From: JAICXG01 sp963801255
Lineage (GTDB): Bacteria; Verrucomicrobiota; Verrucomicrobiia; Chthoniobacterales; UBA10450
Direction of reading: 5' to 3'
Assembly (NCBI GenBank): GCA_963801255.1
Contig: CAWDEC010000019.1
Coordinates: 1 to 64,000 of the forward strand
DNA length: 64,000 bases
The notes beneath the pieces are model-generated. The model was not told where the DNA came from, did not search any database, and saw nothing but the letters and a program-made list of their open reading frames with translations. Below are positions 33,198 to 42,783 of this stretch, one piece after another. Numbering within the stretch: position 1 is the stretch's first letter; each line of letters begins with the position of its first letter. Position numbers and translations under genes: made by a program.

Positions 33198-34773
33198 AGC
33201 CGGGCAGGGTCAGGAATTCGACGAACACGTCGTTGGTCGTGATTTGATCAAAGAGGTCACGCGCCGTGTCGAACTTATCTCCGGCGAAGCGTCTTACCTT
33301 CATCAGCTCTTGGTCAAGCATGCTGCGGAACAGTTCCTTCGTCACTTTGCGACCATCGTTCAACACCCCGCGCGGATGGCGAATCCACTGCCAGACCTGA
33401 GCGCGTGAGATTTCCGCGGTGGCGGCATCTTCCATCAAATTAAAGAGCGGGACGGCGCCGTGGCCGCGCAGCCAGGCTTCAAGATATTGCACACCAACGC
33501 TGATGTTCAGGCGCAAACCGGCCTCGGTGATCGGCTCGCTTGGACCAAAATCGAGCAGGTCTTTCGCGCCTACCTTCACGTCGTCACGCTTGCGCTCGAT
33601 CTGATTCGGTTGCGGCATTTTCGCGTCAAAAGCATCGAGCGCGAGTTGCACCATACCGGGATGCGCGACCCAGGTGCCATCGTGTCCGTCGTGCGCTTCG
33701 CGCTCCTTGTCCGCGCGCACTTTGGCAAACGCTTCTTCGTTCGCTACCGAGTCGCTTTTTACCGGAATCTGCGCCGCCATTCCGCCCATCGCGAAAATAT
33801 TGCGGCGATGACACGTCTTGATGCAGAGGAGCGAATAGGAACGCATAAAATGCGTCGTCATCGTGATCAGCGCGCGATCCGCGAGGAGGAAGTCGGGCTT
33901 GTTCCGAAACCGTTTAATACAGGAAAAAATGTAATCCCAGCGGCCGCAATTCAGCCCGGCCGAATGCTCGCGCAGTTCGTAGAGAATTTCGTCCATTTCA
34001 AAGGCGGCCGGGATCGTCTCGATCAGGACTGTGGCGCGGATCGTTCCCTCCGAGATGCCGAGCTCATCCTGCGCCAGCTTGAAGACATCGTTCCAGATGC
34101 GCGCTTCGAGATGGCTCTCCATTTTCGGCAGGTAAAAGTACGGGCCGCTCCCCCGTTTGATCAGCTCTCTCGCGTTGTGAAAGAAATAGAGTCCAAAATC
34201 GAAAAGCCCACCGGCGACCGGCTCGTCTTCGATGAGTAGATGCTTCTCGACCAGATGCCAGCCACGCGGCCTAACGAGCAGGACCGCGACGGCATCATTA
34301 AGCCGGTATTCTTTGCCTTCGGGACTAGTGAAAGCGATCGTGCGCCGGATCGCGTCTCGTAGATTAATCTGGCCCTCGATCATGTTCGCCCAGGTGGGCG
34401 AGTTCGCGTCTTCGAAATCGGCCATGAACACCTTCGCGCCGGAGTTGAGGGCGTTGATCACCATCTTGCGATCAGTGGGTCCCGTGATCTCGACCCGCCG
34501 GTCGCGGAGATCCGGCGGAATCGGAGCGCATGTCCAATCACCTTCGCGGATTTCCTTAGTCTCAGACAGGAAGTCGAGCGTTTCGCCGCGATCGAACGCC
34601 GCCTGTCGTTGTTGGCGGCGTGCCAGGCATTCTAACCGCCGCGCATTGAACTTCCGTTGCAACTTCGCGACGAAGGCGAGCGCTTCCGGAGTTAGGATTT
34701 CCTCAAACGTGGGTCTGATCTCGCCGAGAATCCGGACGCCTTGTGGAGTCCGAGCTTGATCGACTTTTGTCAT
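33181..34773 (-). CDS. aceB: Malate synthase A
   Basis: The 530-residue enzyme condenses glyoxylate with acetyl-CoA to malate, completing the shunt. The length fits the A isoform. Visible features are MADFEDANSPTW (Mg/glyoxylate site), the family signature LREHSAGLNCGRWDYIFS with the catalytic region, GGMAAQIPVK, and the C-terminal QWIRHPRGVLNDG with the probable catalytic aspartate region LMEDAATAEISR. It is first in the aceBAK operon. The 34774-34998 stretch upstream is the only place for its promoter; I see no clear consensus. Confidence 0.96.
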   Translation of the reverse strand: MTKVDQARTPQGVRILGEIRPTFEEILTPEALAFVAKLQRKFNARRLECLARRQQRQAAFDRGETLDFLSETKEIREGDWTCAPIPPDLRDRRVEITGPTDRKMVINALNSGAKVFMADFEDANSPTWANMIEGQINLRDAIRRTIAFTSPEGKEYRLNDAVAVLLVRPRGWHLVEKHLLIEDEPVAGGLFDFGLYFFHNARELIKRGSGPYFYLPKMESHLEARIWNDVFKLAQDELGISEGTIRATVLIETIPAAFEMDEILYELREHSAGLNCGRWDYIFSCIKRFRNKPDFLLADRALITMTTHFMRSYSLLCIKTCHRRNIFAMGGMAAQIPVKSDSVANEEAFAKVRADKEREAHDGHDGTWVAHPGMVQLALDAFDAKMPQPNQIERKRDDVKVGAKDLLDFGPSEPITEAGLRLNISVGVQYLEAWLRGHGAVPLFNLMEDAATAEISRAQVWQWIRHPRGVLNDGRKVTKELFRSMLDQELMKVRRFAGDKFDTARDLFDQITTNDVFVEFLTLPGYDKID

Positions 34774-34998
34774 GAGATCATGAGTTCTCTCGGGAAAGAT
34801 TTCGGGCTTAATACGATCACGCTTTCGCTAAGGCCGCTCGTCGATTGCCGTCGAGCGTGAAACACATAACCCAGCTGATCGGGCGCCGTGACATGCGATG
34901 TGTAAGGGTCTAGCTCGTGGTCGTTACATTATCGGAGCATTCGTCGATAGCGCTTAGGCCGCCAGGTCAATCTCATGCATGCGTGCGCCGACGCCTTC

Positions 34999-35272
34999 CT
35001 ATGCTGCACGCTTCGCAGGCGCGGCGTTACCGAAAAACTCAATAACGTTTCGCGGCTCGTTCTTGCCATTTTCACCGGGGGTCAATTCGAAGGTGAGCTT
35101 TTTGCTGCCGATCTCGCTTAAGGCGATATCAGCGGCTTGCATACCAGGCGATAGAGGCCACCATTGGTTTGTGGCCGAGATTGAGCTGCCGAACACGGCG
35201 TGAGACCATATTCACCAAAATTCCCTGGTTAGGGACAATTTCCAAGGCTGCTTTGAGAAGTTCGGCTTTCAT
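34999..35272 (-). pseudogene. rpoZ: RNA polymerase omega subunit, frameshifted
   Basis: Omega helps assemble RNA polymerase by chaperoning beta'. From ATG 35272 the frame reads MKAELLKAALEIVPN, ILVNMVSRRVRQLNLGHKPMV, then shifts. A second frame continues PGMQAADIALSEIGSKKLTFEL to EFFGNAAPAKRAA. Together they give about 90 residues in the order expected of a verrucomicrobial omega. Removing one base in the ATCGCCTGG region (35144-35152) joins them as ...ASIPGMQAADIAL. Because omega is widely conserved, sequencing error is likely. The 35273-35780 stretch upstream has no other gene I can support. Confidence 0.65.
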
Positions 35273-35780
35273 AAGTTATGAGATGTTGACGGTATGCGCA
35301 CTGACGGTGTTCGTCGTTACGCTTCCTCTAGTTCAATTCTGCGACCGTACCTCCGTAGCAAAGTTTCCTCATCTTATGAGTCCACACCAAATCTGCCCAA
35401 GATCTTGCGCAGCTTTGCGCTCGAATAAGCGCCGGACGACCATCGCCTTCCTCAACATAAGGCTTCTTTCGTGCTTTCCTAATGAAAAGAAATCCAGGTC
35501 AAAAGGGCGCTGGAGCTTAACTAGGGATCGTTTGAGTGTGCAAAAGCAACGCGCGCGGGTTCATTGCGCGGTTCCCGCAAAGTCCGCGAGCCGAGTCAGG
35601 GAGAAACTTGATCGATCAGCTTGAGCGCGGAACCGCCACTGAGAACCGCCTATGCCGATTTGCCCGACACCAAACGGTGAGAATCTGAACAAGATTTGAA
35701 TAACACGAAATCGGGTGTGACTATGACAGCTGGATAAATGCGTGCAGCGCAACGCTTGCAATAAAGTCACGATCAGAGTG

Positions 35781-36275
35781 ATGAACAGAAACATTATTCT
35801 CTTTGTCTTGGTGGTTCTTATCGCTTTGTGCGCCAAAGGCCAGACGCCGCCTCCGACATTCCCGCAACTCGCAGACAACACTCCACTCGAATGGAAGGTA
35901 AGAGCGGTTGATGGGTCGGAGATCGATCTCGCGAAATTGCGCGGCAAAGTTGTTCTGCTCGATTTTTGGGCGACGCGCTGCCCTCCTTGCGTCGAGGAAT
36001 TGCCGAATGTCTTAGCGACCTACAAAAAGTTTCACGACAAGGGGTTTGAAATCATCGGTATCTCTAGCGACGAGAATGAGGAAATCCTCCTCAGATTTGT
36101 CAAAGCGCGGGGAATCACATGGCCGCAGTATCTCGATAGCTACACGCAAATTAGTCAGCACTGGAGGATCAATGGACTGCCAAGCATGTGGTTGATCAAC
36201 AAGAAGGGATTGGTTGCGAACAAGAATGCGCGACCTGACCTGGAAGGCAAGGTGGCGAAGCTCCTGGCGGAGTAA
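35781..36275 (+). CDS. TlpA/ResA-like thiol-disulfide protein
   Basis: 164 residues from ATG 35781. A signal peptide or N-terminal anchor (IILFVLVVLIALCA) is followed by a thioredoxin fold of the AhpC/TSA-TlpA type. The redox motif is C-P-P-C in WATRCPPC, with Arg where most relatives have Trp. The cis-Pro region is INGLPSMWLINKKG. It is expected in the periplasm, in disulfide or cytochrome maturation. No ccs or ccm genes are near. Confidence 0.82.
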   Translation: MNRNIILFVLVVLIALCAKGQTPPPTFPQLADNTPLEWKVRAVDGSEIDLAKLRGKVVLLDFWATRCPPCVEELPNVLATYKKFHDKGFEIIGISSDENEEILLRFVKARGITWPQYLDSYTQISQHWRINGLPSMWLINKKGLVANKNARPDLEGKVAKLLAE

Positions 36276-36336
36276 CCCAGAGTTAACAGTTGCTACCGGA
36301 TTGAGGCGGACGCGCTACCATAGCAATCTCAGCAAC

Positions 36337-37329
36337 TCATTCGACCTGATAACAGCGGATCTCAGCCTGCTGCGAACCGCGATGAGGGACAGCTACAAAT
36401 AAAGTGTCACGCCCCGGCACAAGAAGGCCGGTTCGAGCACCCTCCGCCGTTTCGATCTTCGCCAAAGGCTTGTAGGTGTTCGCATCCGCTTGCTCGATGA
36501 TGTCGATCTTACCCGCGCCGCAGATCGCGTAGATGCGATGGCGCTTGCCGTCATAGAAAACATCATCGGCATCGCCGGAGATATCGACCTTCGTAACGAC
36601 TTCGCCCGAGTCTGTATTGAGCACGATAAGCTTCGCAGGCAGGCGACAACCGAGAAATAGCCGGTGATTCGGTTCATCGAGTGCCATCGGAAAATTTCCG
36701 GATGCTCCGCCGGTTTTCCAAGTCGCGATGACCTGCTTCTTTTCGCGATCCACCACCGCCACCTGCCGTGCGTTGGGAATATTGACGAAGATTCGGCGAC
36801 CTTGTTTTTCTAACTCGAATGCTTCCGGATGACCGGTGAGTTTGACCGAAGCGATGGACTTACCAGCTATCGCGTCAACGACCGCGATCCCTCCGCTGCC
36901 AAAGCCGACATAAACCTGCTTCGAGGAAGCGTCATAACGGACATTGTCAGCGTCATCGTTCAGAGCTAGCTGGCCCGTCTGCTGAAATGATTTGCCGTCG
37001 TAGATTTTGCAGAGACCGGCTTCATCATTTGCGATAAAGATGCGATTCAGGCCGGGGACATAGGCAACTCCCTGCGGAGTGCCGAGGCCGGTGATCGAAT
37101 GGATTCGCTGCCCCTTACGCAGATCGATAACTTCGACCGTGTTGTTGCCAAGTGCGCAGACAAACAGTCGGTCGCCGGCGGAATCCAACGCGAGGTGATC
37201 GAGGCGACCGTTCACACCAGGCAATGCGATCGTCTGTTTTAGTTGGAGTGGGGAAGCTTCCTGCGCTCGTATCGCAACGACGCCAGCCAAAAGGAAAAGC
37301 GCGACAATTGCTCGAACGCTGGGTCTCAA
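36337..37329 (-). CDS. Secreted YVTN-type beta-propeller protein
   Basis: 330 residues: a signal peptide (SVRAIVALFLLAGVVAIRAQ) and about six or seven blades with the YVTN/NHL-like pattern, for example LFVCALGNNTVEVIDLRKG, VYVGFGSGGIAVVDAIAGK and IFVNIPNARQVAVVDREKK. The fold normally serves as a periplasmic binding or scaffold propeller; the partner is unknown. It is divergent from chrB, whose start is about 100 bp away. Confidence 0.82.
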   Translation of the reverse strand: MRPSVRAIVALFLLAGVVAIRAQEASPLQLKQTIALPGVNGRLDHLALDSAGDRLFVCALGNNTVEVIDLRKGQRIHSITGLGTPQGVAYVPGLNRIFIANDEAGLCKIYDGKSFQQTGQLALNDDADNVRYDASSKQVYVGFGSGGIAVVDAIAGKSIASVKLTGHPEAFELEKQGRRIFVNIPNARQVAVVDREKKQVIATWKTGGASGNFPMALDEPNHRLFLGCRLPAKLIVLNTDSGEVVTKVDISGDADDVFYDGKRHRIYAICGAGKIDIIEQADANTYKPLAKIETAEGARTGLLVPGRDTLFVAVPHRGSQQAEIRCYQVE

Positions 37330-37434
37330 AACCGTTCAATCTGGCGCAGGCGAGTGGAATCGTCACTGCAAAATCTGCTGGATGTAAGCGCAAACATGCG
37401 CTGCAATACGTATTTCAATCGCACTGCGCACCCA

Positions 37435-38352
37435 ATGGATCAAATCCCGTGGCTATTGCTTCTCTACAGCCTGCCGGCGCACCGGAACACGGAGCGGGTC
37501 GCGGTCTGGCGCCGTTTCAAAAAAATCGGTGCACTGCAACTGACGACTTCGACTTATCTCCTGCCGGATCAACCCGCGCACTACGAACACTTCCAATGGT
37601 TAACCAAACTTCTTCGCGACTCGGGCGGGGAAGCGACGCTCGTGCGCGTTCGTGAGATCGAAGGACTGCCTAACGAGAAATTGGTTGCGATGTTTAATGT
37701 CGCGCGCGAGAAGGAATACGCGGTCATCAGCAAAGCGCTACGCAATTTGGAGCGCGGCAAAAAAGCTCGCCGGGAACTAACCGACGAATTGGAGCGACTG
37801 ACCCGGCAATTTCGCGAGACTCGCACGATCGATTTTTTCAACAGTTCGCGCGGGCAGGAAATTGAGATGCAGTTGCAGAAGATCGAGCAGACACGTCGCT
37901 CGAAGGGCGTTCTGCCGAGAATCGATCCGAAGAACTATCGTCGCCGAATCTGGCTAACGCGGCCGCGACCGGAGATCGACCGCGTTGGTTCGGCCTGGCT
38001 CATCCGCAAGTTCATTGATTCTGAGGCTCAATTTGCGTTTGCCAGCAAGGTTTCTGCTCAATCCAATGCGGTCTCGTTCGACATGCTGGACGCCGAATTT
38101 TCGCATGTCGGCGACGATTGCACTTTCGAAACGCTCACCAAACGCTTCGTGATTCGGGACAAAGCAGTTCAGAAGATCGGGGAGATGATTCACGATGCCG
38201 ATTTAGAGGACGACAAGTTTCAACGCGTTGAGTGCGTAGGTATCGATCGCGTTCTGAAAGGCTGCGCAAAAGAGGGACATCCTGACGAAGAAATCTTGCG
38301 GCGCGGGTTCGAATGCTTTGACGCGCTCTACTCATTTTTGCAACGCCGATGA
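37435..38352 (+). CDS. chrB: Chromate resistance protein ChrB
   Basis: 305 residues from ATG 37435 (MDQIPWLLLLYSLPAHRNTE). The N-terminal ChrB domain (about 1-130) is followed by a coiled, charged linker. The C-terminal ChrB domain begins RRIWLTRPRPEIDRVGSAWLIRKFIDSEAQF, with FSHVGDDCTFE and the late H/D pairs typical of the family. ChrB is a chromate-sensing regulator or accessory of the ChrA exporter. Its stop overlaps the chrA ATG as ATGA, so the two are coupled. The upstream in-frame extension overlaps the propeller gene and was rejected. Confidence 0.88.
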   Translation: MDQIPWLLLLYSLPAHRNTERVAVWRRFKKIGALQLTTSTYLLPDQPAHYEHFQWLTKLLRDSGGEATLVRVREIEGLPNEKLVAMFNVAREKEYAVISKALRNLERGKKARRELTDELERLTRQFRETRTIDFFNSSRGQEIEMQLQKIEQTRRSKGVLPRIDPKNYRRRIWLTRPRPEIDRVGSAWLIRKFIDSEAQFAFASKVSAQSNAVSFDMLDAEFSHVGDDCTFETLTKRFVIRDKAVQKIGEMIHDADLEDDKFQRVECVGIDRVLKGCAKEGHPDEEILRRGFECFDALYSFLQRR

Positions 38353-39680
38353 AATCCCAGCAAACAGCTCCGGGCCGAGACCAACATGTTGCTCCGTCAT
38401 TTCGCGAAGCATTCAAGTTTTGGCTGAAACTGGGTTTCATTTCCTTCGGCGGACCGACCGGGCAGATCGCGATCATGCAAACCGAACTGGTCGACAAGAA
38501 ACGATGGATCAGTCAGGCGCGATTTTTACACGCGCTCAATTACTGCATGCTTCTTCCAGGACCGGAGGCGCAGCAACTTGCCACCTATGTTGGCTGGCTG
38601 CTGCATAAGACCTGGGGCGGTATCGTCGCCGGTGCGCTTTTTGTCATCCCCTCGATCTTCATCCTTTGGGGGCTGAGTTTCGTTTACGCGGCCTATGGGA
38701 ACCTCACCTGGATCGCCGCGATCTTTTACGGGCTGAAACCGGCAGTGATGGCAATTGTCGCCGTCGCGGTCATTCGCATCGGGCGAAGAGCGCTTAAGAA
38801 CGAAGTCATGTGGATCCTCGCCGCGCTCGCTTTTGTCGCGATCTACTTTTTCAAAGTGCCCTTTCCGCTCATCATTCTTGGCGCAGGCTTAATCGGGTTT
38901 CTCGGCGGCTATCTCTGGAAATCGAAATTCAACGTCGTCAAGAGTCACGGCAAGGCTGGCAACTCTTCTGTGCTTGACGATGAAACGGAGTCGCCGCCGC
39001 ACACGCAACCGTCGCTCTCGCGTTCGATAAAAGTCACTCTTATCTGGCTTACACTTTGGCTCGCGCCGGTGATTGGCATCGGTTTGTGGCTAGGCTGGAA
39101 TCACACACTGTTCAAGGAAGGCGTTTTCTTTAGTAAAGCAGCTGTGGTCACCTTCGGCGGCGCCTACGCCGTGTTACCCTACGTCGCGCAACAAGCCTTG
39201 TTTCATTATGGGTGGTTGAAACCAGGACAGATGATGGATGGACTTGGTTTGGCGGAAACGACTCCGGGCCCGCTCATCATGGTCTTACAGTTTGTCGGCT
39301 TTATGGGCGGGTGGCAGCACCCGCAAGGCCTTTCTCCGCTGCTCGCTGCCACTCTCGGTGCGCTACTTACCACTTGGGCCACTTTCACGCCCTGCTTTTT
39401 GTGGATTTTCCTGGGTGGCCCATACATCGAGAAATTGCGCGGCAACGTGAGACTAACAACTACTCTTTCCGCGGTTACCGCTGCGGTTGTTGGTGTCGTG
39501 CTAAATCTCGCCGTCTGGTTTGGCCTCAACGTGCTCTTTCCGAATCACGGGACTCTAGACTGGTTCGCGCTTGGCCTCGCCATCGTTGCCTTCATTGGAA
39601 TGGTGAAATGGAACTGGGACGTTATTCCGGTCGTGCTGGGCGCTGGTTTGGTGGGATTGCTTTACCGAGTCCTAGTCTAA
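38349..39680 (+). CDS. chrA: Chromate transporter ChrA
   Basis: A 443-residue member of the CHR superfamily, which exports chromate across the inner membrane. Both halves carry the CHR pattern: FGGPTGQIAIMQTELVDKKRW with LLPGPEAQQLATYVGWLL in the first, and TFGGAYAVLPYVAQQ with LAETTPGPLIMVLQFVGF in the second. About 10-12 hydrophobic helices are visible with a polar loop near residues 195-225. It is coupled to chrB. The MFS gene downstream may belong to the same unit. Confidence 0.93.
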   Translation: MKSQQTAPGRDQHVAPSFREAFKFWLKLGFISFGGPTGQIAIMQTELVDKKRWISQARFLHALNYCMLLPGPEAQQLATYVGWLLHKTWGGIVAGALFVIPSIFILWGLSFVYAAYGNLTWIAAIFYGLKPAVMAIVAVAVIRIGRRALKNEVMWILAALAFVAIYFFKVPFPLIILGAGLIGFLGGYLWKSKFNVVKSHGKAGNSSVLDDETESPPHTQPSLSRSIKVTLIWLTLWLAPVIGIGLWLGWNHTLFKEGVFFSKAAVVTFGGAYAVLPYVAQQALFHYGWLKPGQMMDGLGLAETTPGPLIMVLQFVGFMGGWQHPQGLSPLLAATLGALLTTWATFTPCFLWIFLGGPYIEKLRGNVRLTTTLSAVTAAVVGVVLNLAVWFGLNVLFPNHGTLDWFALGLAIVAFIGMVKWNWDVIPVVLGAGLVGLLYRVLV

Positions 39681-39725
39681 GTTGCGTATGAGATCTCCTT
39701 TGGCTAACGAGTAAAGAATCTCTTT

Positions 39726-39762
39726 GCCTCGACGCCGCGCCCAGCTTTCGCGTCGACGAGGC
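39726..39762. terminator. Imperfect hairpin between chrA and the MFS gene
   Basis: GCCTCG (39726-39731), CG and CGCG pair with CGCG, CG and CGAGGC (39757-39762) across two mismatches, giving 12 paired bases around a 9-nt loop. The 3' tail is only weakly T-rich, so a Rho-independent terminator is uncertain; an mRNA leader structure for the MFS gene is an alternative. Confidence 0.4.
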
Positions 39763-39851
39763 TTACCCTCTTCGCAAAGTTGGGAGGTGACACGCTTCTA
39801 TTGGCAATCAACCGCTCGACTTTAGGTGGTAACATCGACGATCCTGACTCG

Positions 39852-41054
39852 ATGAACCACGTTTCACCCAAACCGGTTCGCTGGCTCAACCGCACAGTTG
39901 TGGGCATCGGTTTCGCCAGCTTGTTCAGCGATTGGTCCCATGAGATCGCCACGACCTTAATGCCAGCGTTTCTGGCGACGATGGGCGTCGCCGCCGCCTG
40001 GCTCGGACTCATCGAAGGGGTTTCTGACGGGCTGTCGAGTTTTGCAAAGATGGCTTCTGGCTTCTACACCGACCGGCTTAAGCGACGAAAGCCGGTCGCG
40101 GTCGCCGGTTATCTCGCTACCTCGTTAGGCACAGCCGCGTTTGGTCTCGCCACGAGCGCGTGGCACGTCTTGCTGGCGCGCGCCTTTGCATGGTTCGGCC
40201 GCGGGTTGCGGACGCCTGTGCGGAAGGCGTTGCTGGCCGGCTCGGTCACGAAAGAGACCTACGGTCGCGCCTTCGGCTTTGAGCGCATGATGGACACGCT
40301 CGGCGCAATCATCGGTCCGGCCACGGCGTTTCTGCTAATACAGACGCTGAATCGCAACTATTCCCTGTTGTTTGGACTCACGCTCATTCCGGGATTGATG
40401 GCAGTCGCGGTCATGGCCTTTGTGGTAAAGGAGAAGGCTAGGACGCCAGTCCCGCACGTCTCGTTCGGAGAAAGCCTGCGCGCATTACCGGCCCGTTTCC
40501 GAAAGTTTCTCGTGGCCGTCGGGCTTTTTGGTGCCGGCGATTTCGCTCACACCATGTTAATCCTGCTCGCGACGCAGAAGCTGACGCCAACACTCGGTGT
40601 TGCCAAAGCCGCCAGCATCGGAACGGGTCTTTATGTCCTGCACAACGTTTTTTACGCCGCGTTTTCGATAATCGCCGGCTGGTTGGCCGATCGATTGAAC
40701 AAGGGACGACTGCTCGCGGGCGGCTACTTTCTCGCCGCAGTCATGGCGCTGGCGATCATTTTACTCCCGCTAACGGTTTGGAGCTTAACACTGGTGTTTG
40801 TTCTCGGCGGCATTTACGTCGCCATTGAGGAGACGCTTGAAGATTCGTTCTGCGCCGAACTCGTCCCGGAACAACATCACGGAATGGCATTTGGGAGCCT
40901 GGCGACGGTTAATGGGATCGGTGATTTCGTTTCAAGTCTTGTGGTTGGCCTGCTCTGGTCCACGGTCGGAATCGCGGCCGCCTTCGGATATTGTGGTGTC
41001 CTTTTCGTAGTCGGCGGCACGGCCGTGTGGCGGACAGCAAACGCTCGTAGCTAA
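39852..41054 (+). CDS. MFS transporter
   Basis: About 400 residues from ATG 39852, with twelve hydrophobic segments. The first cytoplasmic loop carries the MFS motif-A variant GFYTDRLKRRKPVAVAGYLA and the second half repeats it as GWLADRLNKGRLLAGGYFLA. ARAFAWFGRGLRTPVRKALL resembles carriers often found beside chrA in chromate loci. A role in metal or oxyanion resistance is therefore suggested by position, not shown. The frame also offers an earlier start at 39780. Confidence 0.8.
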   Translation: MNHVSPKPVRWLNRTVVGIGFASLFSDWSHEIATTLMPAFLATMGVAAAWLGLIEGVSDGLSSFAKMASGFYTDRLKRRKPVAVAGYLATSLGTAAFGLATSAWHVLLARAFAWFGRGLRTPVRKALLAGSVTKETYGRAFGFERMMDTLGAIIGPATAFLLIQTLNRNYSLLFGLTLIPGLMAVAVMAFVVKEKARTPVPHVSFGESLRALPARFRKFLVAVGLFGAGDFAHTMLILLATQKLTPTLGVAKAASIGTGLYVLHNVFYAAFSIIAGWLADRLNKGRLLAGGYFLAAVMALAIILLPLTVWSLTLVFVLGGIYVAIEETLEDSFCAELVPEQHHGMAFGSLATVNGIGDFVSSLVVGLLWSTVGIAAAFGYCGVLFVVGGTAVWRTANARS

Positions 41055-41339
41055 GAAACCTTTCCCGGTTTCGGCTCAGGAGAAACGCCCTTCTCGGATT
41101 TCCGACGCATCGCAATCGTGGTTGCCACGGCGATCAACGGATGGGCGTGTTTGAAAACGCTTGCATCAAATATTTTTTTGACTTATTATCGAATGACCAT
41201 GTGCGGTATGATCTAGACTCGCCCAGCCGAGAGGTTTGATGCGATATGCATTATTACTCCTTGGTAAACGCGTGGCTTGATCGTTGCATAGCCCATGATC
41301 CTTAATCAACTTAACAACAAAAAGCAGGATATTAGTCCA

Positions 41340-41870
41340 ATGATAAAATCGTTTATTCTCACATTCACGGCGATGAGCCTCGCCGGCGGATTAGCGCAGG
41401 CGCAAACCAGCGCGGCCGCCGCGCCCACTGATCCGCAGATCGCGATGATCGCGGTAACAGCTGATTCGGTCGATATCGACGCAGGTAAATTAGCCGCCGA
41501 AAAGTCGTCCAATCCCAAGGTTAAAACCTTTGCCCAGCTGATGGTGCGCGACCACACCTCGGTTAACAAGAAGGCCACGGCGCTGGCCAAGAAACTGAAC
41601 CTCACGCCGGAAGAGAGCGACACCAGCCGCAGCCTGAAATCCGATGGTGACAAGAACTTGGAGAAACTGCGCGGATTAAGCGGTGCGGAATTCGACAAGG
41701 CCTACGTCGACAACGAAGTCGCTTACCACGAAGCGGTCATAAAGGCGGTGAATGACACGCTGATCCCAAATACGAAGAACGCTCAATTGAAGAGCTTGCT
41801 CGAGAGTGCCGGGCCGATCTTCGCTTCGCATCTAAACCACGCGAAGGAGATCCAGGCTTCTCTCCACTAA
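41340..41870 (+). CDS. DUF4142 secreted protein
   Basis: 176 residues from ATG 41340. A signal peptide ending near LAGGLAQAQ is followed by a helical DUF4142 domain with the ferritin-like repeat pattern: AVTADSVDIDAGKLAAEKS, VKTFAQLMVRDHTSVNKKA, and the C-terminal SHLNHAKEIQASL. DUF4142 proteins are predicted periplasmic four-helix bundles linked to stress responses in other bacteria. No partner is adjacent. The 41055-41339 stretch upstream contains AT-rich sequence that may hold its promoter. Confidence 0.88.
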   Translation: MIKSFILTFTAMSLAGGLAQAQTSAAAAPTDPQIAMIAVTADSVDIDAGKLAAEKSSNPKVKTFAQLMVRDHTSVNKKATALAKKLNLTPEESDTSRSLKSDGDKNLEKLRGLSGAEFDKAYVDNEVAYHEAVIKAVNDTLIPNTKNAQLKSLLESAGPIFASHLNHAKEIQASLH

Positions 41871-41943
41871 GGGTAACATTTTGCCGGCATTGCGAGCGAC
41901 GCCTCACAAAGGCACGGGGCGGAGCTCGCTTTGCCTCAATTAA

Positions 41944-42729
41944 ATGATAGGAAGCATCCTTCGCGATCTCCAGCAGCCTGAATACATTCACGTCTTAATC
42001 AATCCGCTGCCGGTTTATGGACTGGTGGGCGGCTTGATTGGCTTATTCATAGCGATTTGCCAGCGCAGTCGCCGGGCGACCATCGCGGCTCTGGTGATTG
42101 TGTTCATTAGCGGTGCCGCCGCCTGGCCTGTCTATCACTACGGCGAACAAGCTTACGATCGTGTCTTATCCATGGCGGATAACGATGGGCGGGCATGGCT
42201 TGCTGAACACAAGGAGCGTGCCGAGAAACTGATCTGGATCTTCTACGCGCTGGCGATTTTGAGCGCGATAGGTCTCGTCGTTCCTGTCAAATGGCCACGC
42301 GCGTCGCTTCCTCTTGCCATTGCGGTTCTGCTCCTCGGCGTGATTTGCCTCGGAAGCGGCGGCTATATTTCCTACGCTGGCGGAAGGGTGCGACACCGGG
42401 AATTCCGCAACGAATCGCCCCCGAAAGCGTTAGCCGAAGCCACACCTGCTGTTTCGCCCGGCGGCAGTGTCGCCCCGGCGGCGGCGCAGGTCACCATCCG
42501 CGATCTCAAGTATTCGCCGGAAACAATTGAAATTAAGAAAGGCCAAACAATCGAATGGGTGAACGACGATCTAACTCCACATACTGTCACGTCAGAAGCC
42601 GCCGGTATCTTCGACTCCGGTTCCATCGATGCCGGGTCCTCCTGGAGTCACACATTCTCTCAGGCTGGTAAGTTTCCCTATTCCTGCACCTTTCACTCCG
42701 AAATGAAGGGCTCGGTCGTTGTTAGGTAG
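41944..42729 (+). CDS. Membrane protein with C-terminal cupredoxin domain
   Basis: 261 residues. Four hydrophobic helices (about 20-40, 45-63, 97-115 and 120-140) resemble a DUF2231-like membrane region. A Pro/Ala linker leads to a plastocyanin-type domain (about 175-261). The type-1 copper ligands look complete: His in TPHTV, Cys and His in YSCTFH and Met in SEMKG. It could be a membrane-tethered electron carrier or a copper-binding protein facing the periplasm. It follows DUF4142 by 73 bp. Confidence 0.82.
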   Translation: MIGSILRDLQQPEYIHVLINPLPVYGLVGGLIGLFIAICQRSRRATIAALVIVFISGAAAWPVYHYGEQAYDRVLSMADNDGRAWLAEHKERAEKLIWIFYALAILSAIGLVVPVKWPRASLPLAIAVLLLGVICLGSGGYISYAGGRVRHREFRNESPPKALAEATPAVSPGGSVAPAAAQVTIRDLKYSPETIEIKKGQTIEWVNDDLTPHTVTSEAAGIFDSGSIDAGSSWSHTFSQAGKFPYSCTFHSEMKGSVVVR

Positions 42730-42783
42730 CGAACACTTGCGTACAAGAGTGAAAAGGCTGATCGCGGAGGCTAAGTGCCGCTC

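Noticed and set aside
41170..41220. TTGACT...TATGAT promoter upstream of the DUF4142 gene
   Set aside because: The spacer is 23 bp, too long for a sigma70 promoter; no better pair found.
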